Part shown: positions 11,954-21,687 of the stretch, piece by piece
Numbering within the stretch: position 1 is the first letter of the stretch
Layout: each line of letters opens with the position of its first letter
Origin: Botrytis cinerea B05.10
Taxonomy: Eukaryota; Ascomycota; Leotiomycetes; Helotiales; Sclerotiniaceae
Assembly (NCBI RefSeq): GCF_000143535.2
Contig: NC_037323.1
Location: 806,001 to 870,000, forward strand
Direction of reading: 5' to 3'
Length of the DNA stretch: 64,000 nt
The notes under the pieces: model-generated
Seen by the model: only the letters and a program-made list of their open reading frames with translations
Database searches by the model: none
Told to the model about the DNA's origin: nothing
Translations under genes and position numbers: made by a program

Positions 11954-12779
11954 TCACATAAGCTTGGTAATCTCTTCGTCGACCTGGAATTGCGAATTTC
12001 AATCAGCATGAGAGAAATTCGAGTTTGAATGATGTTGTCCCCCAAAAGATTGTAGATCGGAAACATGTCCAGAATAACTACTACGACCCGAATTGATGTT
12101 CACCACTCACCTCCGTATCCTCAATTGAGTCTTGCGCTGATATCACCCTAAGCACGTTCTTCTTACTACTCTCCTGCATTTCGCCCGCTAGTAACAACTC
12201 ATCCAATATGAAGTACGCTTTTTGGAAGTTAAAAATGATATCCTGGTGTTGAATTAGCATATAGGCCACGTCCCATCTTGCGAAGTTAGATTTACCAGCT
12301 CGCAGACATTTCCATAGTATTTGTCCATCTGCTCAACATAGCGGTGAACAATTTCCAGAGTAATGAGTTCGTTATCTGTCGAAGCACAGCCTGCGATGAA
12401 AAAGAGAGAAGCGTATCGTCGATAAACTATTTTCGAATCTGCCATTGATGTAATCAGCAAGGAGCGCGAGATATAGTCTTGCAGAACCAATCTGACCTTT
12501 GTACTCTAAGAAATTGCACATTCTCGTTCTGCGTGCCAGCACAAGCTGAGAGACATCTTTGATAATCTTCGCCTTCTCCTTTGGCGATAATGTTGTAAAC
12601 CACTTTGCGAGTCTCTGTAGACAGTTAGGGTATGCTTCGAGCTTCGTCTCACGCAGAGAAAGGAGAAGTACATACAACTTTACCCTGCCGCGACAGCAAG
12701 ATGAGATAGCTACATGATGTTAGCTTAATTCACATATCTTCATATCATCTTTTGAAGAATCTGCTTACTGAATGGCCAT
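11954..12779 (-). CDS. APS1: AP-1 clathrin adaptor complex, sigma subunit
   Basis: Six exons (12769-12779, 12676-12709, 12497-12614, 12296-12438, 12111-12242, 11954-11983) give 155 residues, the usual size of AP sigma subunits. The small sigma chain forms part of the core of the AP-1 clathrin adaptor acting at the trans-Golgi and endosomes. The spliced protein begins [15 protein letters not shown], then [17 protein letters not shown] and [54 protein letters not shown] and [20 protein letters not shown], ending in [14 protein letters not shown] with LEYKD rather than the AP-2 version, and the acidic C-terminal tail, favour AP-1. The start exon has only 11 bases, and the third intron uses a gtcaga donor. 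All exon joins keep the frame. The gene is divergent from the GCL modifier gene. Confidence 0.92.
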
Positions 12780-13196
12780 GATTATGATTGTTTTTCGAGA
12801 AGATTGATATCTCAGCCTTGAGGGTGTCGTGTCTGGGCAAAAGGAGGAGCCTTGTTAGTTATTTGCAGGGGTGGAAGTAAAGTTCGGGGAATCTCCGCGC
12901 TTTCAAAAACGCTTACAAAGAATGATGGAGGGGCAGATAAGTGAAGGATTAGTGAGCCATTACCGGCAAACACTTGTGACAGTACTGATAGAATTATATA
13001 ATTTTCCTTTTTATCCTTTATTATCGTGTACATTTCTCTTCGGTCCTATTCACTCTTTTCCCTAGAACTTTAGATTTCTTTTCCCTATATTATAATATCT
13101 TATATTGCGTGCGAGTAGAATTGTATTGTATCTGTGTTTGTCTCAATCAATCCAAAGGAATTCGCATCCCACTCTCCCGTAAAATTCGATATAATC
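12780..13196. promoter_or_regulatory. Divergent promoter region, AP-1 sigma / GCL modifier
   Basis: The 417 bases between two divergent start codons must contain both promoters. The half near the + gene is T-rich (12995-13110), typical of an ascomycete 5' leader. No specific factor site was identified. Confidence 0.4.
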
Positions 13197-14203
13197 ATGA
13201 CTCGATTAATACTTTCCACATCGTACGTTTTCCCCGACCCGTCTCTCGAAAAAATCAATGGACTGACTGAGTGTTTAGAAATATTATGGTCGGAGGACCT
13301 TCCATCATTAGAAAACCCGGCGCAGACCGGTCAAATCTTGAACTTACAAACTCCCTCCGAAGCAATTTTCTAGCTGCGCAGCAAGACTATTCACCCACCC
13401 CTTCATATGCCAATGGAGTCAATGGACACGATGAATCCGATGAAGAGAATGGATCACCGAGCCGACCGCCAGTTTCCATTTGGACAACTAGACAAGACAA
13501 TGACTTTTATATTCCCACCATAGATTGGTCTCTATCTGGGCTCGCAGAAGAGCCCAAGAATTACGAAATCACTGTTAAACTATTTTATATGGCCAATACG
13601 GATGTGAAGTCGAGGTCAAAACACACAAAAGATGCTCTAAACTTGGTAATGAAAGAATTGGGCGTCGAGTCAATTGATCTCCTAATCGTTTCATTCCCTG
13701 GAATGTCCTTTGACGGTGACTGCGAATGGGAAGCAGACAAGAAGAACTCGGAACAAGGAAACGAAGCCGAAGAACTTGGAACCTGGCCTATATTGGAAGA
13801 ACTATACGATCAAGGAATTGTGAAGAAATTGGGATTGGCCGAATTTGGCACGGCGAAGCTTGCTAAGTTTCTAGGAAACGTCAGAGTGAGACCACAAGTC
13901 GACCAGATAAATGTGAAAGATTGTTGCAGAGTTCCACAGCCTTTGCTCAAGATCGCCAAACAAGAGAAGATCGAGCTTTTCACTCACAATGATTGCACCG
14001 ACATATTACCTAGTGGAACATTGCGGGAGCTATTGGGGCAAGGAGTAAGAGGCGCTGGTGTGCTGTCAGAATCCAAGAGAGGAATCGATGGTATGAAAGG
14101 TGACTTGAAGCCGGAATGGGTGGTCAAATATACCGCAATTGTCCAGGATCGTGGCGTGATAGAAAATAAGGGATATTTCGCTTCAGCAGAATTGAGAGAG
14201 TGA
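13197..14203 (+). CDS. Glutamate-cysteine ligase modifier (regulatory) subunit, GCLM-like
   Basis: Two exons, 13197-13222 and 13279-14203, give 316 residues. The first exon encodes only MTRLILSTS. The 56-base intron (gtacgt..tttag) must be removed to reach NIMVGGPSIIRKPGADRSNL, the expected fungal N-terminus. The protein has an aldo-keto-reductase-like fold and regulates glutamate-cysteine ligase, the first step of glutathione synthesis. Features shared with animal GCLM are the ILEELYDQGIVKKLGLAEFG block, RPQVDQINVKDCC, ELFTHNDCTDIL and the C-terminal KYTAIVQDRGVIENKGY. The AKR-like fold in this family is regulatory and not expected to be an active reductase. A Ser/Asp/Glu-rich segment around residues 55-80 is probably disordered. 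It is convergent with Bud32. Confidence 0.87.
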
Positions 14204-14433
14204 ACATCAAAAGATCATTTAGGGGTTTAAATTTTGGTGCAATGGCGAATTGCGGGTTTCTGCTCCAATAGCGTGTTGGAAGTAACGGGATTGACTTGAA
14301 ATGGCAGGATTACTTGGTTGGCAGTTTATTGTTTGGGTAGCCTTGGTGGATGTCAAAGAGAAGTACATGGACAAGTAGAAATCCTAATACAAACATTGGA
14401 TATATTATAGAATCAAAAGTAAATTGTAAATTT

Positions 14434-15243
14434 TCAACCTAACATACTCCTTTTTCTACCTCTCATTCTCACATCCTCCAACTTCTTCAAAACCACTTGC
14501 GCTCCTTTGTAGCTTGTTCCATACGCATTCAAAACCTCCCTGAACAGCCCCTCTGCCCTTGGATGTGTGCTTCCAAATGCTCTCTCTAACACATATAAGT
14601 CGACCGCTCGATCCTCATCTGCCGTACTCTGGCTCGCCAACCCAAAATCAATTATAACAATTTCCCCTTCCAATTCCTTCCCATTGTTTATCCCCTCCTC
14701 TCCCTCAGCTTGTATCGGCCGTAACATCAAATTACTCGTCGTCAAATCTCCATGCACAACCCCAACCCCATGCATCCTCCCTACCGCCCGTCCAATCCTC
14801 CTCATGAGGTCTACCGCGTCCTCACTCCCCTCTTCCTCTCCAGTAACCTCCTTGCTCCCTCCCTTCTGCTTCCTCCGTTCCAACCACTCATTCAATCTGA
14901 TCCTCACCACCTCCCCCTCAATCCACTCGACCATTATACACCCCCTTCCCTCATCCACCGCATATACAGCCGGCACAACAACACCCTCCCTCCTACACTT
15001 AACCAGCACCCTCGCTTCTGCCAATATCCTCGCCTTCGTCAACCGCTGATCAAGAATCGGATGTCGGTATGGTTTCGACGGCCGCCATTTTAGTGCGCAG
15101 GGCAGAGACGGCAGTAAGTATGTGGATTTGTAGAGGAGAGCTTCGGCACCTTGGGTGATGAGCGAGGGTGGGGTGGAAGAGGGGTATGTGAAGAGGTGGG
15201 GGAGAGACGGAGGCGGGGAGATTTCTGGTTTGGAGGATTCCAT
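14434..15243 (-). CDS. BUD32: Bud32, protein kinase of the EKC/KEOPS complex
   Basis: This intronless gene of 269 residues is a compact atypical kinase that works with Kae1 in the KEOPS complex, needed for the t6A modification of tRNA and linked to telomere upkeep. The phosphate loop is the Bud32 form QGAEA (31-35), followed by the ATP-binding Lys52 (CALKWRPSKPYRHP) and the helix ILDQRLTKARILAEAR. The catalytic loop is HGDLTTSN (164-171, Asp166) and the metal-binding motif is DFG (199-201). The C-terminus RMRGRKRSMLG matches the conserved basic tail of the family. Two Gly/Glu/Lys-rich inserts (about 125-143 and 178-193) are extra to the minimal archaeal form. It is convergent with the GCL modifier gene, with 230 bases between. 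Confidence 0.93.
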   Translation of the reverse strand: MESSKPEISPPPSLPHLFTYPSSTPPSLITQGAEALLYKSTYLLPSLPCALKWRPSKPYRHPILDQRLTKARILAEARVLVKCRREGVVVPAVYAVDEGRGCIMVEWIEGEVVRIRLNEWLERRKQKGGSKEVTGEEEGSEDAVDLMRRIGRAVGRMHGVGVVHGDLTTSNLMLRPIQAEGEEGINNGKELEGEIVIIDFGLASQSTADEDRAVDLYVLERAFGSTHPRAEGLFREVLNAYGTSYKGAQVVLKKLEDVRMRGRKRSMLG

Positions 15244-16406
15244 GGTTGGAGATGGGATCGTTTGTCTTTTTTTTTCTTTCTGTGGTAATGTTGAACTGGA
15301 CTGGAGTGAAGTGCAGTGAGGGGAAGTATTCTGTGCTGATCTTGAAACTTTCTTATCAAAGTCGCCAAAGAATTGTCGTTGTGTATTAGTGGATTTGACT
15401 CAGAGATGTGGATTTTTCTCTACTGCAGGTCATGGTGCTTTACATGAATTTACTGTATGTACCTACCCCACGCGTGATGAATTGGTCGTTCAATTGGCCA
15501 ACGATGGGACGAAATGCTGGAAAAACTCTCCACTTCTTGATTGTGTTGCATTGCGTTGCATTGTCATTTTATCCCCTTCTTCTTATCGCATATCAACCGT
15601 CAAGCGTCAAGCGTCAAGCGTCAATCATCTGGATCTTGGTCTTGGTCTTGGTCGTCATCAGATTCCCTTTGCGCCATCGTCTTGAATGGTTGTAATTGAA
15701 GTCGAACATGCCTTACTCATAGGCAACGCATCAATCAACTCAACTGACAGATCAATGGGAATAGCATCACAAAACATCATTCACACAAAGCCCTGATAAT
15801 TGTCCGATACACCGATCTATTACACACATCTTGGACCTTGACCTTACACCTTCATACCTTACTGAGTTCTTCCCAGTTCCTCTCAGTTCCTCCCAGTCCC
15901 AACAGAAACCCTCTCACATACATCGGCTCACACCACCACACAAGGATCCTTGCCTAGGTTCTCTCCGTTCACTTGCAAAAAAATCAAAGGCCGCATGTGA
16001 TGATTCTGCAAGTACAAGGGTTCATGTTCCCACCATCCATTGGTTTTGGAATCGATTTGATCTATTGGTTTCCATACATGTACGGAGGTGAGTAAGTGGT
16101 ACGGAGGGGAAAAAATCCTACCTAGGCAAGGTACGCAGGACCAAGTATTCCTCTTTCTTTTTGCCTCTCTCGATTATCCTAGATATCCGGCTAAGGGAGG
16201 TTAGTTGTGATTCACTCATCGCACATCTATTCATCTCATCTCCCTTACCTCACCATCCTTCTTCTTCTTCTTCTTCTTCTTCTTCTTCTTCATCTCAATC
16301 TCTCCATCAATCTATATCGAATGCGACGATACTTATCTCAAATTTTGAACATGTGCACGACTCACTCTGCCACCTTATTACCATCATCATCAGCCACTCC
16401 AGCAAA
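15244..16406. other. Intergenic region and long leader before the 16407 gene
   Basis: This 1,163-base stretch lies between the divergent starts of Bud32 and the 16407 gene. It contains T- and C-rich DNA, a tandem of the 7-mer gcgtcaa near 15600-15625, and the (CTT)n tract listed separately. Frames at 15389-15695 and 15831-16091 are low in complexity and judged non-coding. Confidence 0.4.
16258..16290 (+). repeat. (CTT)11 microsatellite
   Basis: Eleven perfect CTT units lie about 115 bases upstream of the chosen start of the gene at 16407, probably in its 5' leader or promoter. The + strand is a pyrimidine run, a common leader feature in this group. If translation began further upstream in the same frame, the tract would read as poly-Ser, which is a reason to prefer the downstream Met. 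Confidence 0.85.
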
Positions 16407-17204
16407 ATGTCCCTCAACCCATTAATCCAATCCCTCCCTCCAATGTCCCCCCTCCAATCTAGTCTGCCCACTTCCCTTCTCCTCACCTGCGCCGCGACCG
16501 CCGTTTCCCTTCCTCTTCTTGTCCAAACCCTCCTCACCCACCTCTCAGCCTATAATACCGCACCTCAAGACTTAACCACTTATCTCTCTGTTCTCGAATC
16601 CAGTGTTCAAGAAAACGCCTCTTACGATCATGACATCAGCAGAATATCCAAACTCGAAGATAAACTTCGATTAGCGGGCATGGTACGCGAAATTCAAAAA
16701 TGCGGCGATGATTTGAGAGGGCTTTTGAATAAGATGGTTAGTAAAGAAGATCACAAGAGGTTGAAACTCGGATCTCGGATATTATGGGGAACGACCCGTC
16801 GGGATCTCGAAGAGCGAGTGCGCAAGTTGGATTTATTGCGCATGCGTTTCCTCGTTGTGTATCTTGGAATGGTGGCTGCGAAAACGGAAGTGGTATTGAA
16901 AGAGAAGGAGAAGGAGAAGGAGAGAGAAAAGGAAGACGCAGATAAAATATTCGGCTCTCCTATTCGGAGTAGGACACTTCCGAGTAATTTGAGCGAGAAT
17001 CTCAAACGTACACCGCCGCTAAGGAGAATCACAAGCAATGCTATAGGACATAATGAGGGTACGGGAAGTCCACAGAGAAGTGGATGGTTGGGAGTTGTGA
17101 GTGAGTTACAGAGTAGTCCATTGATGCATAAGAGGAGGGCATCAGTGGAACAAAGTTCTTCGATCGGAAGTCCGAGAAGTGAGAAGTTTGCTCAATTTCC
17201 TTGA
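16407..17204 (+). CDS. Unrecognised helical protein (conserved-looking, 266 residues)
   Basis: I do not recognise this protein. The frame is open from 16161, but I start at the Met at 16407 (MSLNPLIQSLPPMSPLQSSL) because the upstream part is CTT-repeat and Ser-rich and looks like leader. From this Met the protein has a hydrophobic stretch at about 25-50 (LLLTCAATAVSLPLLVQTLL), then a charged helical region with HDISRISKLEDKLRLAGMVR and RDLEERVRKLDLLRMRFLVV. A Lys/Glu tract follows (KEKEKEKEREKED, about 165-180), then a Ser/Arg/Pro-rich tail with several possible phosphosites (RTPPLRRITS; HKRRASVEQSSS). Helical pairs of this kind suggest a membrane-associated or coiled-coil scaffold, but no function can be assigned. 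It is convergent with the coiled-coil gene. Confidence 0.65.
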   Translation: MSLNPLIQSLPPMSPLQSSLPTSLLLTCAATAVSLPLLVQTLLTHLSAYNTAPQDLTTYLSVLESSVQENASYDHDISRISKLEDKLRLAGMVREIQKCGDDLRGLLNKMVSKEDHKRLKLGSRILWGTTRRDLEERVRKLDLLRMRFLVVYLGMVAAKTEVVLKEKEKEKEREKEDADKIFGSPIRSRTLPSNLSENLKRTPPLRRITSNAIGHNEGTGSPQRSGWLGVVSELQSSPLMHKRRASVEQSSSIGSPRSEKFAQFP

Positions 17205-18935
17205 GGGAGCTAACTCGAGTTCTCAAAAATGACTGATTCGGTTATCTCAATAGAGAATCACTGGATGTTTCACTTGGGATTGATTATTGGTTAGGAAGAC
17301 GGAGGAAGCCAGACGCTTGAGTATCGTTGCACATACATGATACATTATGAATCTAAATCGCTACACCAGCTCCCTTGTGAGGGATAGTGTGATTCGGGAC
17401 ACGACTTTGGACAATACTCTTATGATGAATTTTTACGAAATATACGGTACAGTACTACGGCTATACACAAATGACACGAAATGGAACAAAACGACAAGCA
17501 GACGCAATAAGAAACAGAAAAGAAAAAACAGCGAAAACAGAGAGCAAAAAATACGAAATCACTTTTTTATGAATACAATGAACGCATGCTTCATCATGAA
17601 CTTGAAGCAGCATTTAACGAAATCTACGAATGTCGGGGGGTTGGAAAGGAGAGCTGGTGTGATAGGAAGAGAGGAATAGGGGCTTGATGATAAGAAGGCA
17701 GAAAATTTGGAAGGCCAGGAATTGGGATGGGATGGATGGGATAGGAGGGTGCAAACAGAATGTTGTTTATTATTCTTCAGGATATACCCCTTTTATGGAT
17801 GGTCGGCGCATTTCATTTCGTATTTGGTTTGGGAATATTATGGTGTGATATGATATGATATGAAAGGGTAGTTGATCTCAGGAATTAGATTTGAGGTTTT
17901 GGATCGAGGATAGAGAGAGGTACTTTTGATTTTGCACGAGATATGAATGGATTGCTCACCGGTAGATGAACCTAACTGAGATGGGATTTTGATGGAATTT
18001 GGAAGCAGCTCGTCTAGGTAGTTTTAATTTGAAAATCAGAAATCATAACATCGTCTCAAAAGAAAAGATGAGATATATATTTATTGATAGAATTAATCAT
18101 CAATATATGTGCGACAAGTAAATGTATGTATCTCCACAATTTTACCTATCTACTCTATTTTTGAGAATTCAAACGAACCTCTCCTTGAATTATCAACCGA
18201 GTATGTAGTACGATACGTTACGATTCAACATCCACTCACTCACTCGCTCACTCACTCACTCACCAGTATTAAATATAAGTTAGAACCTAGAATTTAGAAC
18301 ATCTAGTAGTGAATGAATATAAAGATATACACACGTACATACATATATACGTACATACTCCTTCCCTCGCTTACTCACTCACTCACTCACTGCTTATAAA
18401 GAAAAAGAACAGAAAAGAAAAGAAAGAGAGAAAGGAAGAAAAGGAGAAAAGAGAAGTTAAACAGAAATACAAAATGCAAAAATACAAACATCAAATGGGA
18501 TTCATCGATCTCTTTATCTATCTAGATGTTTATTTCGCTCTAGTGTGTATGTGTGTATGTATATATGTATGCTATTTTTTTATATTTCTTATTGGGAACA
18601 TCTCTTTTTTTTGCTTGTATAATCACTATACTGATATTGGGATTAATAAGTTATCCAGATCATGCATTATGCATCAACATCACAGACCAAGTCCCACCAG
18701 TTAAAATGAATAAGTGAGTTGAAAGTTTACAAAAAAGTATAGTAGGAGTTACCGGATGAGAAAAGCGCAAAGACATATACATTCATTTCGTATACCCACC
18801 ATAACGACATCTACTGATACAATCGCAATCACTCATACAACCTCCTATCTGAGATTTTTCATAGCCATTCCTCATTCTATTCCATTGCTTATTCGGTTCA
18901 GACACACAGCTTATGAATAAAGATGAACCTCTTTT
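17205..18935. other. Intergenic region between convergent genes
   Basis: These 1,731 bases hold two 3' flanks. They are AT-rich, with a tatga repeat near 17848-17865 and two CACT-type tandem tracts listed separately. Frames such as 17347-17679 and 18309-18704 are Lys/Asn- or Tyr/Ile-rich products of low-complexity DNA and were not called. Confidence 0.4.
18232..18262 (+). repeat. CACT tandem repeat
   Basis: About seven tandem copies of cact with one g substitution sit in the intergenic DNA. A second tract of the same unit lies 110 bases away (about 18372-18391), so the two look like parts of one unstable locus. Confidence 0.6.
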
Positions 18936-20980
18936 TTAAATCTCAAAAATCTCTCCCACGCCCTCGCCACCTGCACTCCTATTCTCCACTAGATCCAATC
19001 GCCAGCCCTCCCAATTCTTCAACGCCCGCTTAACTTCCTTGACTCTCTCAATCCTCTTCATCGCCTCCTCCTGCTGTGCCTTCCTGAAAGCTTCCTCGTC
19101 GAATTCAAGTAGATCATCATCATCCAACAATTCATCATCCTCATCCGCTCCTCCATGCCCATGTCCTATCGGTGCCGTACCTCCTGTGATAGCATTAAAC
19201 CCACTCGTCAAATAATCCCCAATGCCCATTCCTTGTGGCAAGACTCCACTCTTCCTCGCATGAGGACTTCCGCTTCCACCCAAATCCACATCTGTGAATC
19301 TTGCACCGGGACTTGTAAGTCCATCATCTCCTTCACCCTGTAATTCTATTCTTCGATCTCTCCATACGCCTCTTCTCAATTCATGAATTTCTGCCTCTAG
19401 ATCCCTGACTTTCTTTTCCAAGCGTTGTCTTTCTTCATTCTCCAATTCATCAACCCCGTCATCATCGATTCCTTGTGCATCTCGTTTCTTCAATCTTTCT
19501 CTTTCCTCCTTGAGACGTGAATTTTCATTCTCGACACTAGCGAATCGGGCTTTGAGGTCTGATGCTTCTTTTTCTACTCTTTCGTGTTCTTTCTTCTGAG
19601 CTTGTGATCTGGCATCGTGTTCTTTGTGAAGTGTCGTAAGTGTAGATACTTTCTTCTCAAGTGCCTCGACCTTCTTCTGAAGTTCATCACTGTGTGCCTT
19701 GGCCTCCTCCGTTTCTCTTTCTAATGTGAGTAATTTGGTTTCTGCGGATATACGTTCGCTACCTTCCTTGACAGCCTTTTCAGTTGTTCGTTCGAGGTTT
19801 TTCTTCAGATCTCCCAATTCGCGTTGCGCATTTGCAGCCGACTTTTCACTCCTTGCCAACTTTTCCTCCAAAGCGGTGATTTGTTCTTTCTCCACAGATG
19901 ATCCAGATGCGACACGCTCAAGCTGTGCTCTAAGATTGGAAATCTCAATTTCCATAGACTCGATCGTCGAGGATTTGGAACGAAGCTCGGCTTCCAATTC
20001 CGATGGTGCTGGCACCGATGTCGAAGGCGAAGATACATGCTTGCGGGTAGAAGAAACCTGAAGCTGTGTGTTTTGTCGTTGGAGCGCTGCGATTTCAGAT
20101 TTCTGCATTATTCAATTAGCCCAAATTGAATCGTGCGTCATTCCCCAGAACTTACCAACTTCTCAACCTCTTCTGAAGCCCCATTTTCAGTGCTCTTTTC
20201 CCCCTTGGCAGATTCTCCCTCTGCCTCTCTTAAATCCTCCAATTCTTCCTCCACCTTCTTCCACCTTTTTTCTGCATCTACTGCCTCTTTACTCAATTTC
20301 TTATTCTCCTTCTCCAACTCCTCGATTCTTAAAGCTTGCTTCCTATAAATGTCCGGCGCCGTATCACCACTAGGACTAAAAGCGATTTCCGGTGAAAGAG
20401 GTCCCGAAGCTTGTCTAAAAGACGACGACCTCATCTTAGATTGTACTGATAAGGAGGGCGATCTTCCATGTCTCGAAGCTGAATTGAGTTCCGCTACTTT
20501 CTCTTCCTCGTCCTTGCTCTCTGAAGCTTCCACCGGCTTTTCCTCTCTCTTTTCCTCCTCAACTATTGTCTCTTCAAGAGCGACGGGCGTTTCGGTGGGA
20601 GCTTCGGGTGGGGTTTCAATCGAAGCTTCGGATGTTACTGCAGCAGTTGTCTCGAGAGTTTCTTCACTCTTCGTCTCTTCATCCTTCGTTTCTTCGACCT
20701 TCGCCTCTTCGCTCTTCGAAGCCTCAGCTACCACGCCCGCTTTCTCTTCTTTCTTCCCTCCCGCCTTCTTCGCCTTTTTCTTTTTCATTTCCTCAACCTA
20801 AATGCCACTCATCAGTAAGTAGTTGTTTCCACCATCCATCCCCGTTGCCAGCCCCCAATACATCTCTCCAACCTCTCACACGCCATTGGCTCATTCCCTC
20901 GCAAGAATCAAAAAACGACATACCCTTTTCTTAGCCGCAGCCAGCTTTTCAGCCTTGGCCTTTTCCTCCGCGTCCGCCAT
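18936..20980 (-). CDS. Large coiled-coil protein, golgin/tether-like, unassigned
   Basis: Three exons (20924-20980, 20156-20797, 18936-20102) give 621 residues. The joins read AAAKKR to VEEMKKKKAKKAGG and EEVEKL to KSEIAALQRQ. The N-terminus is Lys/Ala-rich, followed by a long Glu/Thr/Ser acidic region (about 45-125) and a Ser-rich patch (GRSPSLSVQS). Residues from about 170 to 480 are heptad-type coiled coil. The C-terminus has a Gly-rich hinge (MGIGDYLTSGFNAITGG), an Asp/Glu cluster, and a final basic helix (RIERVKEVKRALKNWEGWRL) that looks conserved. The architecture suits a Golgi or vesicle tether or cytoskeletal linker, but no GRIP, GRAB or other named domain was recognised. The splice model is strong; the function is open. 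Confidence 0.8.
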
Positions 20981-21014
20981 GATCAATGATTGCCGTATCG
21001 AATCGTGTCGTGAG

Positions 21015-21049
21015 GTATCGTATCGTATCGTATCGTATCGTATCGTATC
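21015..21049 (+). repeat. (GTATC)7 tandem repeat next to a start codon
   Basis: Seven perfect copies of a 5-base unit lie 35 bases upstream of the start codon at 20980 on the minus strand, so they are in the 5' leader or core promoter of the coiled-coil gene. On the coding strand the unit reads GATAC. Confidence 0.85.
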
Positions 21050-21495
21050 AAATTCCTCGTTGTCCAATAGCTAAGATTCAGGCTCTGAATATCCTCACTC
21101 TTCGATCAAGTGCAGCAAGACGTCAAGCATCACAAATGTGCAATGTGCAATGTGTAATGTTCCAGAGCAAAGGTCCAAAGTAGATGGATGTTCAGACCAG
21201 CTTGCAATATTGACCCTCCGTAAACCTTCACATGCCATGGATCACGCTAAGTTTAGCTCCCGCTTTACCGACAAGGATCCCTCACTGAACCAACTGAATA
21301 TTGGCCGATGGCTAGGGAGGGAGATAGCGTGTGCCCAGGTCGCCCTAGGCCTTGTTTCCAAAGTGTTTCCTTTATCAGTTGATCATCAATTTCCTATCTC
21401 ATTATCACCTTATTTCCCCTTCACTTGCCATCTCCCTTTCATTTGCCTTGCCTTGCCTTGTTCTCTTACTTTGGTACATTGGGATTCTCTTCTCC

Positions 21496-21531
21496 TATTT
21501 CTATTTCTATTTCTATTTCTGTTTCTATTTC
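21496..21531 (+). repeat. (TATTTC)6 tandem repeat, one unit varied
   Basis: Six hexamer units, the fifth with g for a, lie about 160 bases upstream of the start at 21688, in pyrimidine-rich leader or promoter DNA. Confidence 0.8.
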
Positions 21532-21687
21532 TCTGCCTTTGAGCTTCATATAATCAATCAAGTACAATTAAACCAACAAGGTTGTCATCAATTGAGGTTA
21601 CGCAACCGTTTATCCAAATAACTATCTATCTATCACTCATCCATCGCAACATCTCTGGGTACAACCAACGTTCACTCACAACCAACA

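Larger units (their letters stand above)
20981..21687. promoter_or_regulatory. Divergent intergenic region, coiled-coil gene / 21688 gene
   Basis: These 707 bases separate two divergent starts. The coiled-coil side begins with a GTATC tandem tract within 35 bases of the ATG. The other side has a TATTTC tandem tract and a pyrimidine-rich leader. Both repeats are listed separately. No coding frame was accepted. Confidence 0.45.

Noticed and set aside
14567..15093. Two + strand frames of 113-160 residues
   Set aside because: They lie opposite the Bud32 kinase, whose motifs are certain, and have Ser/Pro/Thr-rich antisense composition.
18309..18704. 131-residue + frame with Tyr/Ile/His and Lys/Glu runs
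   Set aside because: It is generated by CACT and A/G-rich low-complexity DNA in a 3' flank.
20349..20801. 150-residue Ser-rich + strand frame
   Set aside because: It mirrors the Glu/Lys-rich exon of the coiled-coil gene; its Ser/Phe content is the antisense of Glu/Lys codons.
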